From the NCBI GenBank assembly GCA_024291935.2, contig CM044310.1, positions 120,290,213 to 120,354,212 on the forward strand: 64,000 nucleotides of DNA, given 5' to 3'. Numbering within the stretch: position 1 is the first letter of the stretch; the number at the start of each line of letters is the position of its first letter. This document shows, piece after piece, positions 31,296-46,286 of this stretch. The notes under the pieces were generated by a model, which did not search any database, was not told where the DNA came from, and saw nothing but the letters and a program-made list of their open reading frames with translations. This DNA is from Okapia johnstoni (taxonomy: Eukaryota; Chordata; Mammalia; Artiodactyla; Giraffidae). The position numbers were made by a program, and so were the translations under genes.

Positions 31296-31314
31296 ACTTC
31301 TGGGTAATGTAGCT
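31296..31314 (-). promoter_or_regulatory. SBS (ZNF143/THAP11)-like motif
   Basis: Read on the minus strand it is GCTACATTACCCAGAAGTC, close to the SBS consensus ACTACAATTCCCAGAATGC. A second TTTCCCAG half-site lies near 31166. No CpG island or gene is attached, so this may be chance or a decayed promoter. Confidence 0.3.
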
Positions 31315-31544
31315 TCCTCTGACAACACTACCTACCAACTCTTGGAGAGTAAGTCACTTCCTACCGGACCTGTAAAAGCCAAGAGGCACCCTCAGGGACA
31401 TCAGGAAAAGGAGTTCCCTGCTCCAGCCATGGGAGGGCCTTCGGTTACTCTTAAATGGGATGCACCTAAATTTGTAGAGGAGTCTTGGAAAAGCCCACAA
31501 AGCTTAGGGACCTGTAATTTGAGATAGTAATATATTTGTAATAG

Positions 31545-31745
31545 TGGTAAAGAACCCGCCAGTCAATGCAGGAGACATAAGAGAAGCAGGTTTGATCCTT
31601 GGGTCAGGAAGGTCCTCTAGAGGAGGGCACAGCAACCCACTCCAATATTCTTGCCTGGAGAATCCCACGGACAGATGAGCCTGGCAGGCTACAATCCATA
31701 GGGTCACCAGGAGTCGGACATGACTGAAGCGACTTGGCATGCACA
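31545..31745 (+). mobile_element. Bov-tA SINE, head truncated
   Basis: GTGGTAAAGAACCCGCC, GGTTTGATCCTTGGGTCAGG, CAACCCACTCCAATATTCTT and GAGTCGGACATGACTGAAG appear in order. 31750-32545 holds nothing I can name. Confidence 0.88.
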
Positions 31746-32548
31746 CACAAACCACATCTAGTTCCCAAATCTACACAACGAAATGGACACACCATATGAC
31801 ACTCTATGTCCACTCATAGCTGTCACCTATCTTGTTGCCTGTAAAATACATGCAGACTGAAGTTTTAGAGACTGTTTCATGACCTTCAACATGCAAAAGA
31901 CCCCAGACAGGGCATGAGGGAGAGTTGGAGAGGGGGTATTTTTCCTGCCTTGATAATGAGTGATTGTGGTCCAACCTAGCAAACAACACTTTCATTGAAA
32001 TATTTATTAATATTTCATAAAGCTGAAGCCCAGCTCTAAAGGAGAGCAAATTATCGTATGCCATTTCCTGCCAGGATACATCATTAAACACTCCAAGATG
32101 ACAGATAACACATTTTATGTATATTTTACCACACCAAAATGATTAATGATAAAAAAATGGATAAGAACTTTTATGACAGAAACACATAGCTGAAAGACAC
32201 TACAAGAAAAAGTAAGCCAAATAAGAAAAATATAGAAAGATATGCCAGTGGAAGCTTGGTTCAAAAATTTTTTAGATATTAATTTCCTATGAAACAATTT
32301 AAATTTCCTTAATTTAAACTGCACGTACCCACTTTAAACAACTTTTTCTCAGAGTGATTGTCAGAAAATGCAGCTCTACTATATAACAGGGCCTTCCTTA
32401 TTCCTATATGATGCCATGCTTCTGCACACATAAAATAATATTAAATACTAAAAATACATTTTAGATATATACAAAAAATAAATGCATTTACTGAAAGGCA
32501 GCCATCCGTGAATAACAATAAAGTTCTAGAAAATACAAACTGTATTGG

Positions 32549-32668
32549 GAATCCCCTGGCAGTCCAGTGGTTAGGACTCCGCAGTTTAACTCCTGAGGTC
32601 CTGGGTTCAGTCCCTGGTAGGGGAATTAAGATCCTGCAAGCTGCATGGTGTGGTTAAAAAAAAAAATT
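32549..32668 (+). mobile_element. CHR-type SINE
   Basis: It starts GGAATCCCCTGGCAGTCCAG, has GGTTCAGTCCCTGGTAGGGG and ends in an A-run. Confidence 0.8.
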
Positions 32669-33049
32669 CACACTGTAATAGCTCCCTGGAGATGGCAGGT
32701 TGGCTAAGGCTGAGAGAGAGAATACAAAGGGGTCAGTGGAAATTCTATAAGTAACGGACATGTTCATTATTATGATGTTGGTGATGGTCCCCTTATGCAC
32801 GCATGTGAAAATACATTTTACACTTTCAATGAATGGTTTAATATGTGTCAGTACCTCAGCAAATATGTCAATAAAATTTGGATTTCTTCCTCTAAAATAT
32901 CTGGCAAAGTATTAGTAGTACTGACTCCATCAGCACCCTTCCCTATGTCTTAGGTGGGTCAATTCTGATTCCTCCTCAAAACAGAAGGAAGTACTAACAA
33001 ATGCTTCAACATGGGGACATTATGCTAAACTAAATAAATACATAGCCCA

Positions 33050-33166
33050 AGAATACTGGAGTGGGTAGCCTTCTCCTTCTCCAGTGGATCTTCCTGACCC
33101 AGGAATCGAACCGGGGTCTCCTGCATTGCAGGCAGATTCTTTACCAACTGAGCTATCAGGGAAGGA
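33050..33166 (-). mobile_element. Bov-tA SINE fragment
   Basis: GAATACTGGAGTGGGTAGCC through GAATCGAACCGGGGTCTCC to GAGCTATCAGGGAAGG is the antisense Bov-tA head. Confidence 0.88.
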
Positions 33167-33215
33167 CAAACTAAATAAACCAGTTCAAAGGGATGAAAAA
33201 TGTATGATTATAATT

Positions 33216-33840
33216 GTATAAAGTATCCAGAGTGGAACCAGTGTCAGACTTTATTCTTCTGGGCTCCAAAATCACTGCAGATGGTGACTGCAGCCATGAA
33301 ATTAAAAGACGCTTACTCCTTGGAAGGAAAGTTATGACCAACCTAGACAGCATATTAAAAAGCAGAGACATTACTTTGTCAACAAAGGTCCATCTAGTCA
33401 AGGCTATGGTTTTTCCAGTAGTCACGTATGGATGTGAGAGTTGGACGGTGAAGAAAGCTGAGCGCCAAAGAATCGATGCTTTTGAACTGTGGTGTTGGAG
33501 AAGACTCTTGAGAGTCCCTTGGACTGCAGGGAGATCCAACCAGTCCATCCTAAAGGAGATCAGCCCTGGGTGTTCACTGGAAAGACTGATGCTGAAGCTG
33601 AAACTCCAATAGTTTGGCCACCTGATGTGAAGAGTTGACTCACTGGAAAAGACCCTGATGCTGGGAAGGATTGGGGGCAGGGGACGACAGAGGATGAGAT
33701 GGCTGGATGGCATCACTGACTCGATAGACATGGGTTTGGGTAGACTCCGGGAGTTGGTGATGGACAGGGAGGCCTGGCGTGCTGTGATTCATGGGGTCAC
33801 AAAGAGTCAGACACGACTGAGCGACTGAACTGAACTGAAC
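33216..33840 (+). mobile_element. BovB LINE 3' end
   Basis: The plus strand encodes the end of the BovB ORF. SDFILLGSKITADGDCSHEI and VTYGCESWTVKKAERQRIDA are clear within 33240-33480. The element ends in TGAACTGAACTGAAC repeats. It is 5'-truncated, as most BovB copies are. Confidence 0.93.
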
Positions 33841-34093
33841 CAGTTTTAGTCGCCTCCTATGGATATGTCATTCTTTTAAAAGCTGTGCCCTGTTCCCTTA
33901 CCTCCTGATTCACCCCTTCATGCAACAAATGCATAGCCATGAAAAACATGGGTAAAGTCACACCATATTGTGCAAAAGAAAAAAGTCATAAAACATTCAT
34001 TTTCATCAAGTTTTAAAACAAACGAGTGAAACTAAACAAAAGTCGTCAGATGTTTTCCACATAGTTGGCAAAAAAAGCAAGAAAGGAAAGGAA

Positions 34094-34340
34094 GGACTTC
34101 CCTGGTGGTCCAGTGGTTAAGAATCTGTCTGCCAGTGCAGGGGACCCAGGTTCGATCCTTGATCCGAGAAGACTCCACATGCCGCAACTACTGAAGCCTG
34201 CTTGACCTACAGTCTGTGCTCTGCAACAACAGAAGCTTGCCTCCCGCAACGAAGAGCAGCCCTTGCTCACTACAACTAGACAAAGCCCTTGGGCAGTAAA
34301 GAAGACCCAGTGCAGTAAAAATAAATCAATTTAAAAAAAA
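34094..34340 (+). mobile_element. CHR-type SINE
   Basis: GGACTTCCCTGGTGGTCCAG, GGTTCGATCCTTGATCCGAG and a CTGCAACAACAGAAGC body, then an A-rich tail. Confidence 0.87.
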
Positions 34341-34597
34341 TAAAGGAAATGTTTACTTAAAACATTAACCAATACATTAACTTTCTGGGGACAGGCAGAA
34401 CTGTTTTGAAAGAACCCCACAGGCAGCTTCTGAGGTCCGATGTATATACCATTTTTGACCTGAGCAGTGAATAGTTATTAATTTTATAGCTTATTCAACT
34501 GCACGTTGAAGTTCTTGGCACTCCCCCCTACCACACAGGTCATATTCCAAAATTAAGAGAGCCAAGATTTTGAGGGACAAAGAAAAATAACTATAGT

Positions 34598-34770
34598 TTC
34601 CCTGGTGGCTCAGTGGTAAAGAAGGGGCCTGCCAATGTGGGAGACATCAGTTTGATCCCTGGGGTCGGAAGCTTTTCCCTGGAGAAGGCAATGGCAACTC
34701 ACTCGGGTATTCTGGCCAGGAAAATCCCAAGGACGGAGGAGACCGTGGGCTACAGCACACAGGCCCCAGA
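34598..34770 (+). mobile_element. Bov-tA SINE
   Basis: TTTCCCTGGTGGCTCAGTGG, TTTGATCCCTGGGGTCGG and CAACTCACTCGGGTATTCTG appear in order. Confidence 0.83.
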
Positions 34771-34804
34771 CTCTTAAACAACCACATAACTTGTGCATGT
34801 GCAT

Positions 34805-34944
34805 GCTTGAGCTTGTTCAGTCATGTCCGACTCCTTGCCCTCCTCCAGAAGATCTTCCTGACCCAGGCATCAAGCCCACGCCTCCTCCTCCATCTCCTGC
34901 ATTGGCAGGCGAATTCTCTATCGCTGAGCCACCTGGGACGCCCC
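34805..34944 (-). mobile_element. Bov-tA SINE, internally deleted
   Basis: GTTCAGTCATGTCCGACTCC at one end and GCTGAGCCACCTGGGACGCC at the other; the middle Bov-A part is missing. Confidence 0.8.
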
Positions 34945-35392
34945 CAAGTAATTTAAGAAACTAATAAAGAATATTCCTCTCTGAGAATCCTGGGCCTTCT
35001 AAAGCATCTTCAAGTTAGCTGGAGGTTGAAAGAAATTTTAGAATCTGTCAAATACTTAACCAAAGTAAAAAGACTTCAACGGCAAACACAGATCACTTAA
35101 AGGCAAAGGAATGCATAATCTGTTATCAAAAGCAGTATGCCAAGAAAACTCTGAAGGGAGAAACAGACTCCAGTCTCGCTCTAGCCCCTTCCCAGCAAAA
35201 TCCATTTACCCAACTAGATTTAATCCAATCTAAGAAAATCTGTACACAACTCTAAAAACATGTACTTTCTTATGGAAATTATCTCAGGGTTGTACCAAGC
35301 ACCTTTAGTTTCCTAAATAAAATACCTTTTGTCTCTCTCTGTCAAGGGAAGCCAATATTCACTAATTAATGTTTCAATATCTTATTTTCTCC

Positions 35393-35610
35393 GGGCTTCC
35401 CAGGTGGCTCAGCGGTAAAGAAGCCGCCTGTCCATGCAGGAGACGCCGGTTCGATCCCTGGGTGGGGACGATCCCCTGGAGAAGGGAAAGGCAACCCACT
35501 CCAGTATTCCGGCCCGGGGAATTCCGTGGACAGAGGAGACTGGTGGGCTACGGTCCACGCGGTCACGAAGAGCTGGACACGACTGAACGACTAAACAGCA
35601 GCAACAGGAG
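35393..35610 (+). mobile_element. Bov-tA SINE abutting the copy A CpG island
   Basis: GGGCTTCCCAGGTGGCTCAG, GGTTCGATCCCTGGGTGGGG and CAACCCACTCCAGTATTCC are close to consensus, with AACAGCAGCAACA at the end. It is CpG-rich (ACGCCGG, CCACGCGG), which suggests it is young or lies in unmethylated DNA. Confidence 0.92.
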
Positions 35611-35639
35611 ACCACAGGTAAAGAACAAAAGCGCTGCTG

Positions 35640-36130
35640 AACGAGAAGAGTTGGGGGAGGAAGACGCGGCATTTACCTGAATGGGCTACACCTACGCCGA
35701 GCCGGGGGCCAGCGAAGTTTGTTGGCGAAGACGCGGCCGAGCACAAAGGCACCTCCCGGCCCGAGACAGAGTCACGCCGGACGGCGCCCACGCCAATCCT
35801 CGAATCAAACTGAGCAGCGGGCACAGCGCTTCCCAACTCCCCGACCTCGGCCGGCCGGCGCGCACCGGCTCCCCACCAGCGAGCAGGAGCGCGAGCACAG
35901 CTCGCCGGTCGGCACCGGAAGGCCCGCCCCCACCCCGTCCGCTAGAACGGAAGTGCCTCTGTCCTGAGCCGTCATTGGTCCAGAGGCGCCGAGGAAAGAG
36001 TGCCTTATTTCCGCGTCCTGAGGGCTTGGCAAGGGCGAAGCTCCCCACCTGCGGGGACGTCCGGCCTCAGCACCAGGCTGGCCGAGTAAGACAGTCCTGA
36101 GGCTCTGAGGACAGGGGTGCGGTCTCACGC
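35640..36130 (-). promoter_or_regulatory. Orphan CpG-island promoter and first exon (copy A)
   Basis: A minus-strand exon ends at 35677 with donor GTAAAT (CATTCAG then GTAAATGC). Its context matches gene 4 exon 1 (CTTCAG then GTAAACGC). The ETS-type site ACGGAAGTG (35947-35955) and inverted CCAAT (35974-35978) are 27 bp apart, exactly as in the gene 4 promoter. In the frame used by gene 2 exon 1 the exon has a TAG three codons before the donor. No gene body follows to the left within this window. Confidence 0.65.
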
Positions 36131-36277
36131 TTCCTAAAGAGGAGGAACCAAAATTTCCATGGAACGTGGTCTTCGCTGATCACAGAGAGGTGGCCAGACA
36201 TATTTCAGGTGCTTCCAAACCAACAAAACCAAGTAGGTACATGATACCAGCTTGTCACTCAGATATAAAGTGCATCC

Positions 36278-36480
36278 ACCTATGTTGTTGTTCATTCGCT
36301 AAGGCGCGACCAACTTTTTGTGACTGCGTGGATTGCAACATGCCAGATTCCTCTGTTCTCCACTGTCTCCCGGAGTTGCCCAAATTCATGCCCACTGAGC
36401 GGGTGATGCTATCTAGCTCATCCACGTATAGCTGGGATCTGATAGACATTGTCTTATTGCTCTTCCAGTGGATGTAGGCT
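36278..36480 (-). mobile_element. Diverged BovB-derived 3' end
   Basis: TTGTTCATTCGCTAAGGCGC, CAACATGCCAGATTCCTCTG and CTCCCGGAGTTGCCCAAATT follow the BovB 3' order with many substitutions. Confidence 0.6.
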
Positions 36481-37224
36481 AAAGTTTTAGACTCAATTTA
36501 TGAGTTGCATTCTGTTAGGTCAGAGTCAAGAGAAAAGACTCCAGACACAGTCATGGTGAACAAGACAGAGGAAGGATGTGGGGCGACAAGAAGCTGGTGG
36601 ACCATGAATTGTTTCTCTGGTTCCCTCAGAAAACAGCAGAGCCAGTGATGGTGTCCCATTCAGGGAAACCATTTTTGTATCTGTGAAGAAGCATGTAATG
36701 CACACACCAATTACCTCACCTTTTCACTAACTGATCGCCTGTCCCCACACCTAAGACCACGCTCTCTCTTTGTCCCCTAAATATCACAAGCACCTGGCCT
36801 CCAGGAAGGTAGATATGAGACTGTCTCCTGGCTTGGCTGCGTTGTGAATGAACTTCCTCCCCTGCAACCCTTGGCATGTCAGCATTTGGTTTCTTGAACC
36901 TCTGTTGCAGTAAAAACTTATTATTCGTAGCATGGAATTGCCCACAATTGGAGTACTCATATCAGAGAAATTGGCACACACAACCATCAAAAGTGGGGTG
37001 GGTATATTTTTTTATACGTGTTTAGACATTAATGGAAACTGTGTTAATAATGAGGACTAGGTGAATAATAGTGAGCACAAATACTTATCCCATCCAGCAA
37101 AGTCACTGAAGAAAAGTTGCAACAGATTTTTGCTTTCTCAGTAATAAAAGACTCACATTTTATCACAGACACACACCTGGCAAATGAATATAAGAATGAA
37201 TCATTCGGGAACTGCAATCAGCAT

Positions 37225-37552
37225 AGTGAGATACAGCTACATTTTATTTTTTGCTTCACCGGGTCTTCACTGCTGCACAGTCTTTCTCTAGTTTCAGAGA
37301 GGGGGGCCACTCTTGATTGAGCTGCCAGGGCTTCTCATGTTGCAGACAGGCTCTAGGTTCATGGGATTCAATAGTTGCAACAAACATGCTCAGTAGTTGC
37401 ATCATGTGGGCCCTAGAGCATGCGAGCCTCAGTAGCAGTGGTGCGCCAGATTAGTTTCCCCACATGAATAATCTTCCCAGGCAAGGGATCAAACCCATGT
37501 TCCCTACACTGGTAGGCTGACTCAACTACTAGACCCACCAGGGAAGTCTACC
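37225..37552 (-). mobile_element. CHR-type SINE, old
   Basis: TTTTATTTTTTGCTTCACC starts an antisense CHR body with GGCTCTAGGTTCATGGG and the head ACTAGACCCACCAGGGAAGT. Confidence 0.78.
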
Positions 37553-37774
37553 TCTACACTTTTTAATGAGGTAATATTCAAAATACTGGCCGTATCAACC
37601 AACTACTAGTGAAAAATACAAAGAAAACTGGAATGCTCCAATATTGATGGGATGGCAATAGGGTATAATCATTGACTTTTGAATATGAAACCACATGGTC
37701 ATATAATTTTATGTATGTCTTCATATTAAGTTTATCTGTAATAACCAAAATCCCACCTTTTTAAAGATTAATGG

Positions 37775-37965
37775 AGAGACTTCCCTGGTGTCCAGTAGCT
37801 AAGACTCCACACTCCCAGTGCAGGGATCCCAAGATCAATCCCTGGTCAGGCAACTAGGCTCCACGTGATGCATCTAAGAGGTCCCATGGTGCAACTAAAT
37901 ATACTGTGTGCCTCATCTAACACGAGGCACAACAAAATACATTAAAAAAAAGAAAAAGAAAAAGA
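37775..37965 (+). mobile_element. CHR-type SINE
   Basis: GAGACTTCCCTGGTGTCCAG, ATCAATCCCTGGTCAGGC and a long A-rich tail. Confidence 0.83.
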
Positions 37966-38354
37966 CAGGTAAACAGTCAGTGGGTGGTATATCTAAATAG
38001 TGTATTTTTCAGAAAAAAAGAATTACTCGTAACAGCAAATCATTCTCCAAGTAATTGTGCATCATGAAAAAAGATATAAAAGTAAACCTTAAGACCCCAA
38101 CAATATTGTCTAGGAATTACATAGAAAAATTACATAGGAAAAAAGTAAATCAATACTAGTTGCCTGGGACTTCTAAAATGGAGTTAGAAGGTGCATATGG
38201 GAGTGATGGATGTTTGTAATGATGATGATGGTTCTGTGGATTTACACGTATCAAAACTTACCAAGGTGTTTATTGTAGGGGTTTTCATTTCAATGCATAC
38301 CAACTAAACAGCACAATTAAATTTTAATAGAAATTGGCACCACATAAAAATCTG

Positions 38355-38465
38355 AACTTTTTTCCCCACAGATGGGTGGCTTGCAGATCTTAGTTCTCTG
38401 TCCAGGGATCAAACTCAGGCTTCTGGAGGTGAGAGAGCAGAGTCCTGGCCGCTAGGGAAATCCCC
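38355..38465 (-). mobile_element. CHR-type SINE fragment
   Basis: CAGGGATCAAACTCAGGCTT and CCTGGCCGCTAGGGAAATCC are the antisense CHR head. Confidence 0.65.
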
Positions 38466-38711
38466 TGAAACTGATTCTGAATCTCCCATTTCAGTAGCAC
38501 TCTGGCAACCACATTAACACCATCACATCTCCTTGTCTCATGTGAGGGATTTGGCTGCAGTAGCAATGAAGATTAGTGAGCAATGAAAGGTGTTTCCACT
38601 TGCATTATCCAGGAACTCTGCCTGGGTCCTAAAAAATCACGACTAGACTATGAGATTTTCACTCACATTCCCCAGTATTTTGAATGTGCAGAAATGGCTC
38701 TGGGTTAACAA

Positions 38712-38905
38712 GGCTTCCCTTGCGGCTCAGCTGGTGAAGAATCTGCCTGCAATGCAGGAGACCTGGGTTCGACCCCTGGGTTGGGAAGATCCTCTGGAGA
38801 AGGGAATGGCTACCCACTCCAGTATTCTAGCCTGGAGAATTCCATGGACTGTATAGTCCATGGGGTTGCAAACAGTTGGACACAACTAAGCAACTTTCAC
38901 CTTCA
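38712..38905 (+). mobile_element. Bov-tA SINE
   Basis: GGCTTCCCTTGCGGCTCAGC, GGTTCGACCCCTGGGTTGG and TACCCACTCCAGTATTCTAG are present. The part 38900-39530 after it is low-copy DNA shared with the gene 4 side. Confidence 0.88.
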
Positions 38906-39533
38906 CAATTGGCAGATACTATGGGACGCTAAAACTTTTCATCAGTTTGACACTGACTGGGGCCTCTGGAGGAAAGAAACATCTCTGTAGCTCTGGGAAA
39001 TTCCTGCAAAACCCTGATCATAAACAGCCAAACTCACATTCTTGGATGCAGCTTTAGAAAAGACCCTTTCATACCTGTTTGCTAGTCTCTTACTCCCTTT
39101 TAATGCCCTGATGGTTTCTGTATTAAGTATGATTCCCTGCTGATGTTTATAACCTATCACTCAGCAACACCAGCCTGCCACATTGTGGACATTATGGCAC
39201 ATGACTCTGCTCCACCTATAGAACTTCTTCCCTTGAACTATACTGGGGGCATGATGTGACATCCCATGTGAGAAAGAAAACAATCTATGCTGCTCCAAAA
39301 ATCACTGGTGGCTCTCACTTGTCCTCATCTCAGGATAACTTCGGGACCCACCTAAAATTCTCACACCCAGGTCTCAACATCAGTCCCAAGGAAACCTGCA
39401 GTCCACCCCAGAAGGCCTTGGACAACAATGCAAAGTAGACCCAAACTCCAGTGAACACTATTCTCTGTCATGATACTATTCTCAATAAGGAATACAAAGA
39501 TTGGAACACACACAGCAGTGGCTTAAAAAAGTT

Positions 39534-39543
39534 TTTATTTATT
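39534..39543 (-). terminator. Poly(A) signals of gene 3
   Basis: On the minus strand this reads as two overlapping AATAAA signals, about 800 nt past the stop codon. Gene 4 has an AATAAA at the equivalent place (54499-54504). Confidence 0.55.
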
Positions 39544-40342
39544 AAAAGAAAAGAGAATTGCTTAGAAGAAAGCAGTTGTCAAACAGGGTGACTTGAAGCT
39601 AGAAACATCTGCCATAAGCATGACATGACTCAATGCCACCAAAGAAAGTAAACCTCTGTCAGCAGCCATCAGAACCCAGAGTGCATGTGCAAGGTCAAAG
39701 CTGCTTAGTTCCTTTCCTAGGCAGTTGATAGGATCTAAGAGCATGACACCACCCAAGTGCTCAGGTTACACATGCTTTCCTTCAGGGGACAGGAGAGCAC
39801 AAAGGTCTATCTACCCTGATCACACTGAGGGGACTGACGCCCATATGAGGATCTACCACTTGGGAGAAGAAACTCACAATGACCAGAAGTCTGCCAAGGC
39901 CGCTGTACAGGTTAGGAAGTAGATCTTAGCTTCTTAGAAACTTCCAATGAACCAGGTACCCACAGGCCATCTCCATATTAGGGCTGTGCAGATGGATGGC
40001 ATTCAACTTCCAGGTGATGACTCCCTTGGAGAGCCGGTTCAGTAAGATGTATTCACTAAGGACACAGCTCATTTGCTGGCCTCTACCTCTAGTTTGAAGG
40101 CCTTTCTCGAGTATGAACTTTGTGGTGATGGATGAGGTTAGACCTTCAGCAGAAACTTTCCTACATGCTCTGTACTCTGGGGTCTACCTGGGCCATGATG
40201 GTTCTGGTGCTTGGAGTAGACTTTTGACCAAAAACAAAAAAAAACAACAAGTTTCCACAGTACTGCACCTGTGAGGCCTTTTTGTGGTATGAAATTTTCT
40301 TTTCGGGTGCTTTGGCTAAAGACTTCTCCACATTCAGTGCAT

Positions 40343-42908
<2,566 letters not shown>

Positions 42909-44438
42909 CTACAGACAGATGACTTCTAGGCTGTGGGCCTGGCATGCAGGACCCCTTCCCTCTCCAGCAAGACAACAGCCTGACAGTCCCCAGGGTAATC
43001 CACTCCAGACACCAGCAACTTGAACCCACCCGTCTCAAGGTCCTATTACAGGGCCCTGGGTCAACTAGTTCAGACACCTTCTCCACATGCATATCACTCA
43101 GTGGACCTTCTCAGACATCTGACCCCCATCATCACCACCTGGACCACAAAGTTGGCATATCTCTTGTCTCCTTATATACCCTTCTCCACATGGCAACAGA
43201 ACATCCTTATCAATGTAACAGGTTCCCACCACACCCCAACTCTTCACTGGTAGCTCCCCAGCCCTGTTCTGAAGGTCTCCCCACCAGCCCTTGGTCCTGA
43301 CTTTATCCTCAGTCACAACACGCATATCTAGATACCCCTCGTCCAGTTACACTTCCATACTGCACATTATAACACCCATTTAAAATGGTGTTATGTGAAC
43401 ACACCTGCTTGACACATCTTCGGTAAACTCATCTGACATCCTGTCACAAACTTCCCAAGTTCCACCACAAAAGCCTGGTGAGTCACAGGAAGGGAAATAT
43501 GCACCCGCCTGACTTTGCTATCACTTCATCTCCATTTCTGCTTTCCTTCTGCATCAATTTCAAAGCCATTCCCCCAAAGAAACCTGACCTACTATCTGGA
43601 CTTCCCCTTCCCTTCTTGCTGATGACTCCTCTTGTCTGTCTTGTGACAGTACCCCCTCTCCTCCTCTGTCTCCTAATGGCATCCCGAAGCCTCCCCAGCA
43701 CTCCAGATCTATATGTTTAGCCATCCACTTGTCTCCTACACTTGGGAGTCACTGGAACATCTGAGACTCAACAGGGCTGAAACTCAATTTCTAATATTCT
43801 CACTGAAAACCACTGACTTTCCCAAATCAGTTGATGACACTTCCACTCTTCCAGATGCAAATAAAAAGACTCTGGAGGCATGTGAGCCCTCTATATTGGA
43901 AAATCTGGTCAGGCTCTACTTAAAAGCCAAATATTCCTCCTGCCTTCACATCCACCACTTTGATCCAGCCATAACCAATGCAAATCTGGAAAATTAAGAC
44001 AGTCCTTGGATTATCTCCTTGTCTTCCTCTCCCCAAAGTGGTTGTGCACTTCTGCAGCCAGAGGCAGCCTCTTAAAACCTAAGTCACATCACTTTTCCTC
44101 TCTATTCCAAAAATTCCATTTCCACTATCATTCTCAGAACAGAAACCCATCTTCTCATACTACCAGTCTACCCTAACTCTGGTCCCCTTGCTTTCTGTTC
44201 TTACCAGACATTAACAGAGACATACAAATTCTAAAACACACCCATCTCAAGTGCATGCTCAAGCATCTGCGTGGACTTTCCCATGAACTTAAGACAACTT
44301 TCACATCTCAGTCCAGTGGCTGCCCAAAATGGGAATCTCTTCAGGTTATCTCTGACCTGGACTTGTAAACCTGGGCTGAGGGTTTCTGAACGGTTTCCAG
44401 GCACCAAGTTCAGGAAGAATAGCAGCAAAACACTTCCA

Positions 44439-44512
44439 GGACCCCTGACACTCACCAGTGAACAGTCCATAAGTGGGACCCCTGACACTCATCAGTGAAC
44501 AGTCCATAAGTT
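44439..44512. repeat. 37-bp tandem duplication in gene 3 upstream region
   Basis: Two copies begin GGACCCCTGACACTCA (44439 and 44476) and differ at one base (ACC/ATC). The gene 4 equivalent near 59530 is single, so the duplication arose after the genes separated. Confidence 0.85.
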
Positions 44513-44871
44513 GTTCCGCTGAACGTGGAGGAAAGGGCAGGGCAATGTAACTTCAATTTCCACCAGCTACACAGACAAAAAAGATGATTAACGAGTGAAC
44601 CATTTAAGGCAAAGACAAATACTCAAGGGAAAACGAAAGCATGTAAAAGATGAAAGAAAATGTTATGGAGTTATGCAATAAAGTCATGTGGATATCTTGG
44701 GAAAAGGTTTTCCGAGAGTGAGACAAACAAGCGCAAAGCCTACCAGTCATGTCTGATGTGCCTGAGTAGTATCCACGAGTCTAGTATGACTGGAGCTCAA
44801 TGACCCAGAAGAATGAGGTATCGAGTTGCAGATGAAATGCTTGTGTCAAGCCACACAGAACTATTACAGCT

Positions 44872-45087
44872 CTGTGTGTACGTGCTCAGTCACTACAGTC
44901 GTGTCTGACTCTTTGTGACCCAATGGACTGTAGCCCTCCAGGCTCCTCTGTCCATGGCATTCTCCAGCCAAGAATACTGGAGTCAGTTGCCATGCCCTCC
45001 TTAGGGACCTTCCCTACTCAGAGATTGAGCCTGCGTCTCCTCGATTGCAGGTGGATTCTTTATTGCTGAGCCACCAGGGAAGCCCCT
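44872..45087 (-). mobile_element. Bov-tA SINE, gene 3 side only
   Basis: GTGCTCAGTCACTACAGTCG through GAATACTGGAGTCAGTTGCC to GAGCCACCAGGGAAGCCCC. The homologous point in copy C (near 59930) is empty, so it inserted after duplication. Confidence 0.9.
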
Positions 45088-45099
45088 ATTATAGCCGTA

Positions 45100-46110
45100 A
45101 GCCAGGTATTAATAAATCAAAATTAAGTACACCTGTTTCTGACACTTCCATTTCACTGCCTTCTTCTATTTTCTCCCTTGCCAATAAAACACTATTCTGT
45201 TCTCATAGATAACTGCAGTTTGACCTAACTTCTGAACAGTTTATGATTCCTTTTCCAATTTTACTTTGGTAATCTTAAAAATTGTTTTTTAAAAAATTGC
45301 TATGCACTAAGTTCTGATCTAAAATTATTAGCATATTATATAATAGAATTCAAGACGTTCAAAAAGACTAAAACAGAGTTACAAGAAAAAAAAGGGGACC
45401 AGAAAATTAACCTGTGATAATGGGGTTGTTGCTAGAATCTAAAACTGCTTGGCCTCCAACAGTTTGAGATAACTGGACATCACTGGTGACTCTTCAAACC
45501 CCAAACAGAGAAAAAAACCTATAGGACCTGACCTTTATTCCACCCTCATTATATAAACATGGAAATATCTTCTTGGGTTCTAAACATCTTGATAGGAATT
45601 TCAAACATTATAACATTCTATCATCACAGTGATTAATTTAGTCTCCCTGAAAACAAGTATTTTAACAGATATATTAATCATTTTCTCTTCCAATATCATC
45701 AGAGAACGATGACTTAATAATAAAATAAGTATTACTAGCAGAGTACAATCATTAAAAAAGCAGAAAACCTCCAAGTGGCTGTATACTGTAAAACTGTTAA
45801 CTTTATATAATGCATGAATGTGTATGAAAATACTACTACAGGATCCATCAATAAGCACAATCATCTCATTCAAAGAATTAAGCTAAAATTAACAACATGG
45901 AGCAAAAGATCAAAAAGTGGAAACGTTCATTTAAATACACACTAACATGTCCTTTATACACAACAGAACACATGGAAGGTATGGCTAGAATAGCAATGAT
46001 TATAAATACAGAAAGCAGAGAGAGAGAGGGGAAAAAAAGCCTTCAATAGCAGGGTTTATAGACATTTTACTCACTCACTATATAAAATTACAAAAAATGA
46101 AAAACGAGCT
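45100..46110. other. AT-rich gene 3 upstream/intron-like DNA, no gene
   Basis: It is collinear with copy C around 59950-61690 apart from repeats inserted in C. Only short AT-rich frames are present. The run at 45845-45900 is the intact counterpart of the site where L1 inserted in copy C. Confidence 0.5.
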
Positions 46111-46286
46111 GATAACCATAAAAAAATGGTAAAAGTCACACCATCCTGTGCAAATGAAGAAGAACATATACCACTTACGTGATTTCAGTCACAAAAAAGT
46201 TTTAACACTGAGCAAAAGGAAACTACAGGCGTCGAATATTTTCCACACAGCTGGCAAAACTATCAAGAAAGTAAAGCAGTGCTCAC

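Larger units (their letters stand above)
33930..39530 (-). other. Copy A of the minus-strand ZNF duplication (promoter side only)
   Basis: Blocks at 33940-34090, 34380-34570, 35640-36270 and 36480-36680 have counterparts in copy B (46115-46260, 46300-46390, 46430-46520, 46590-46760) and/or copy C (61965-62115, 62390-62590, 62640-63200). 36660-39500 matches 51900-54480. Leftward of 33.9 kb no KRAB or finger exon appears, so the gene body belonging to the copy A promoter is missing. Confidence 0.6.

Noticed and set aside
35400..35480. tRNA genes (tRNA-Glu-like heads with GGTTCGATCC)
   Set aside because: They are the 5' parts of Bov-tA and CHR SINEs; none folds as a complete tRNA with its own ends.
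35681..36100. 139-aa plus-strand frame in the copy A CpG island
   Set aside because: Same reason: CpG-island composition, no homology, and it is antisense to the first exon.
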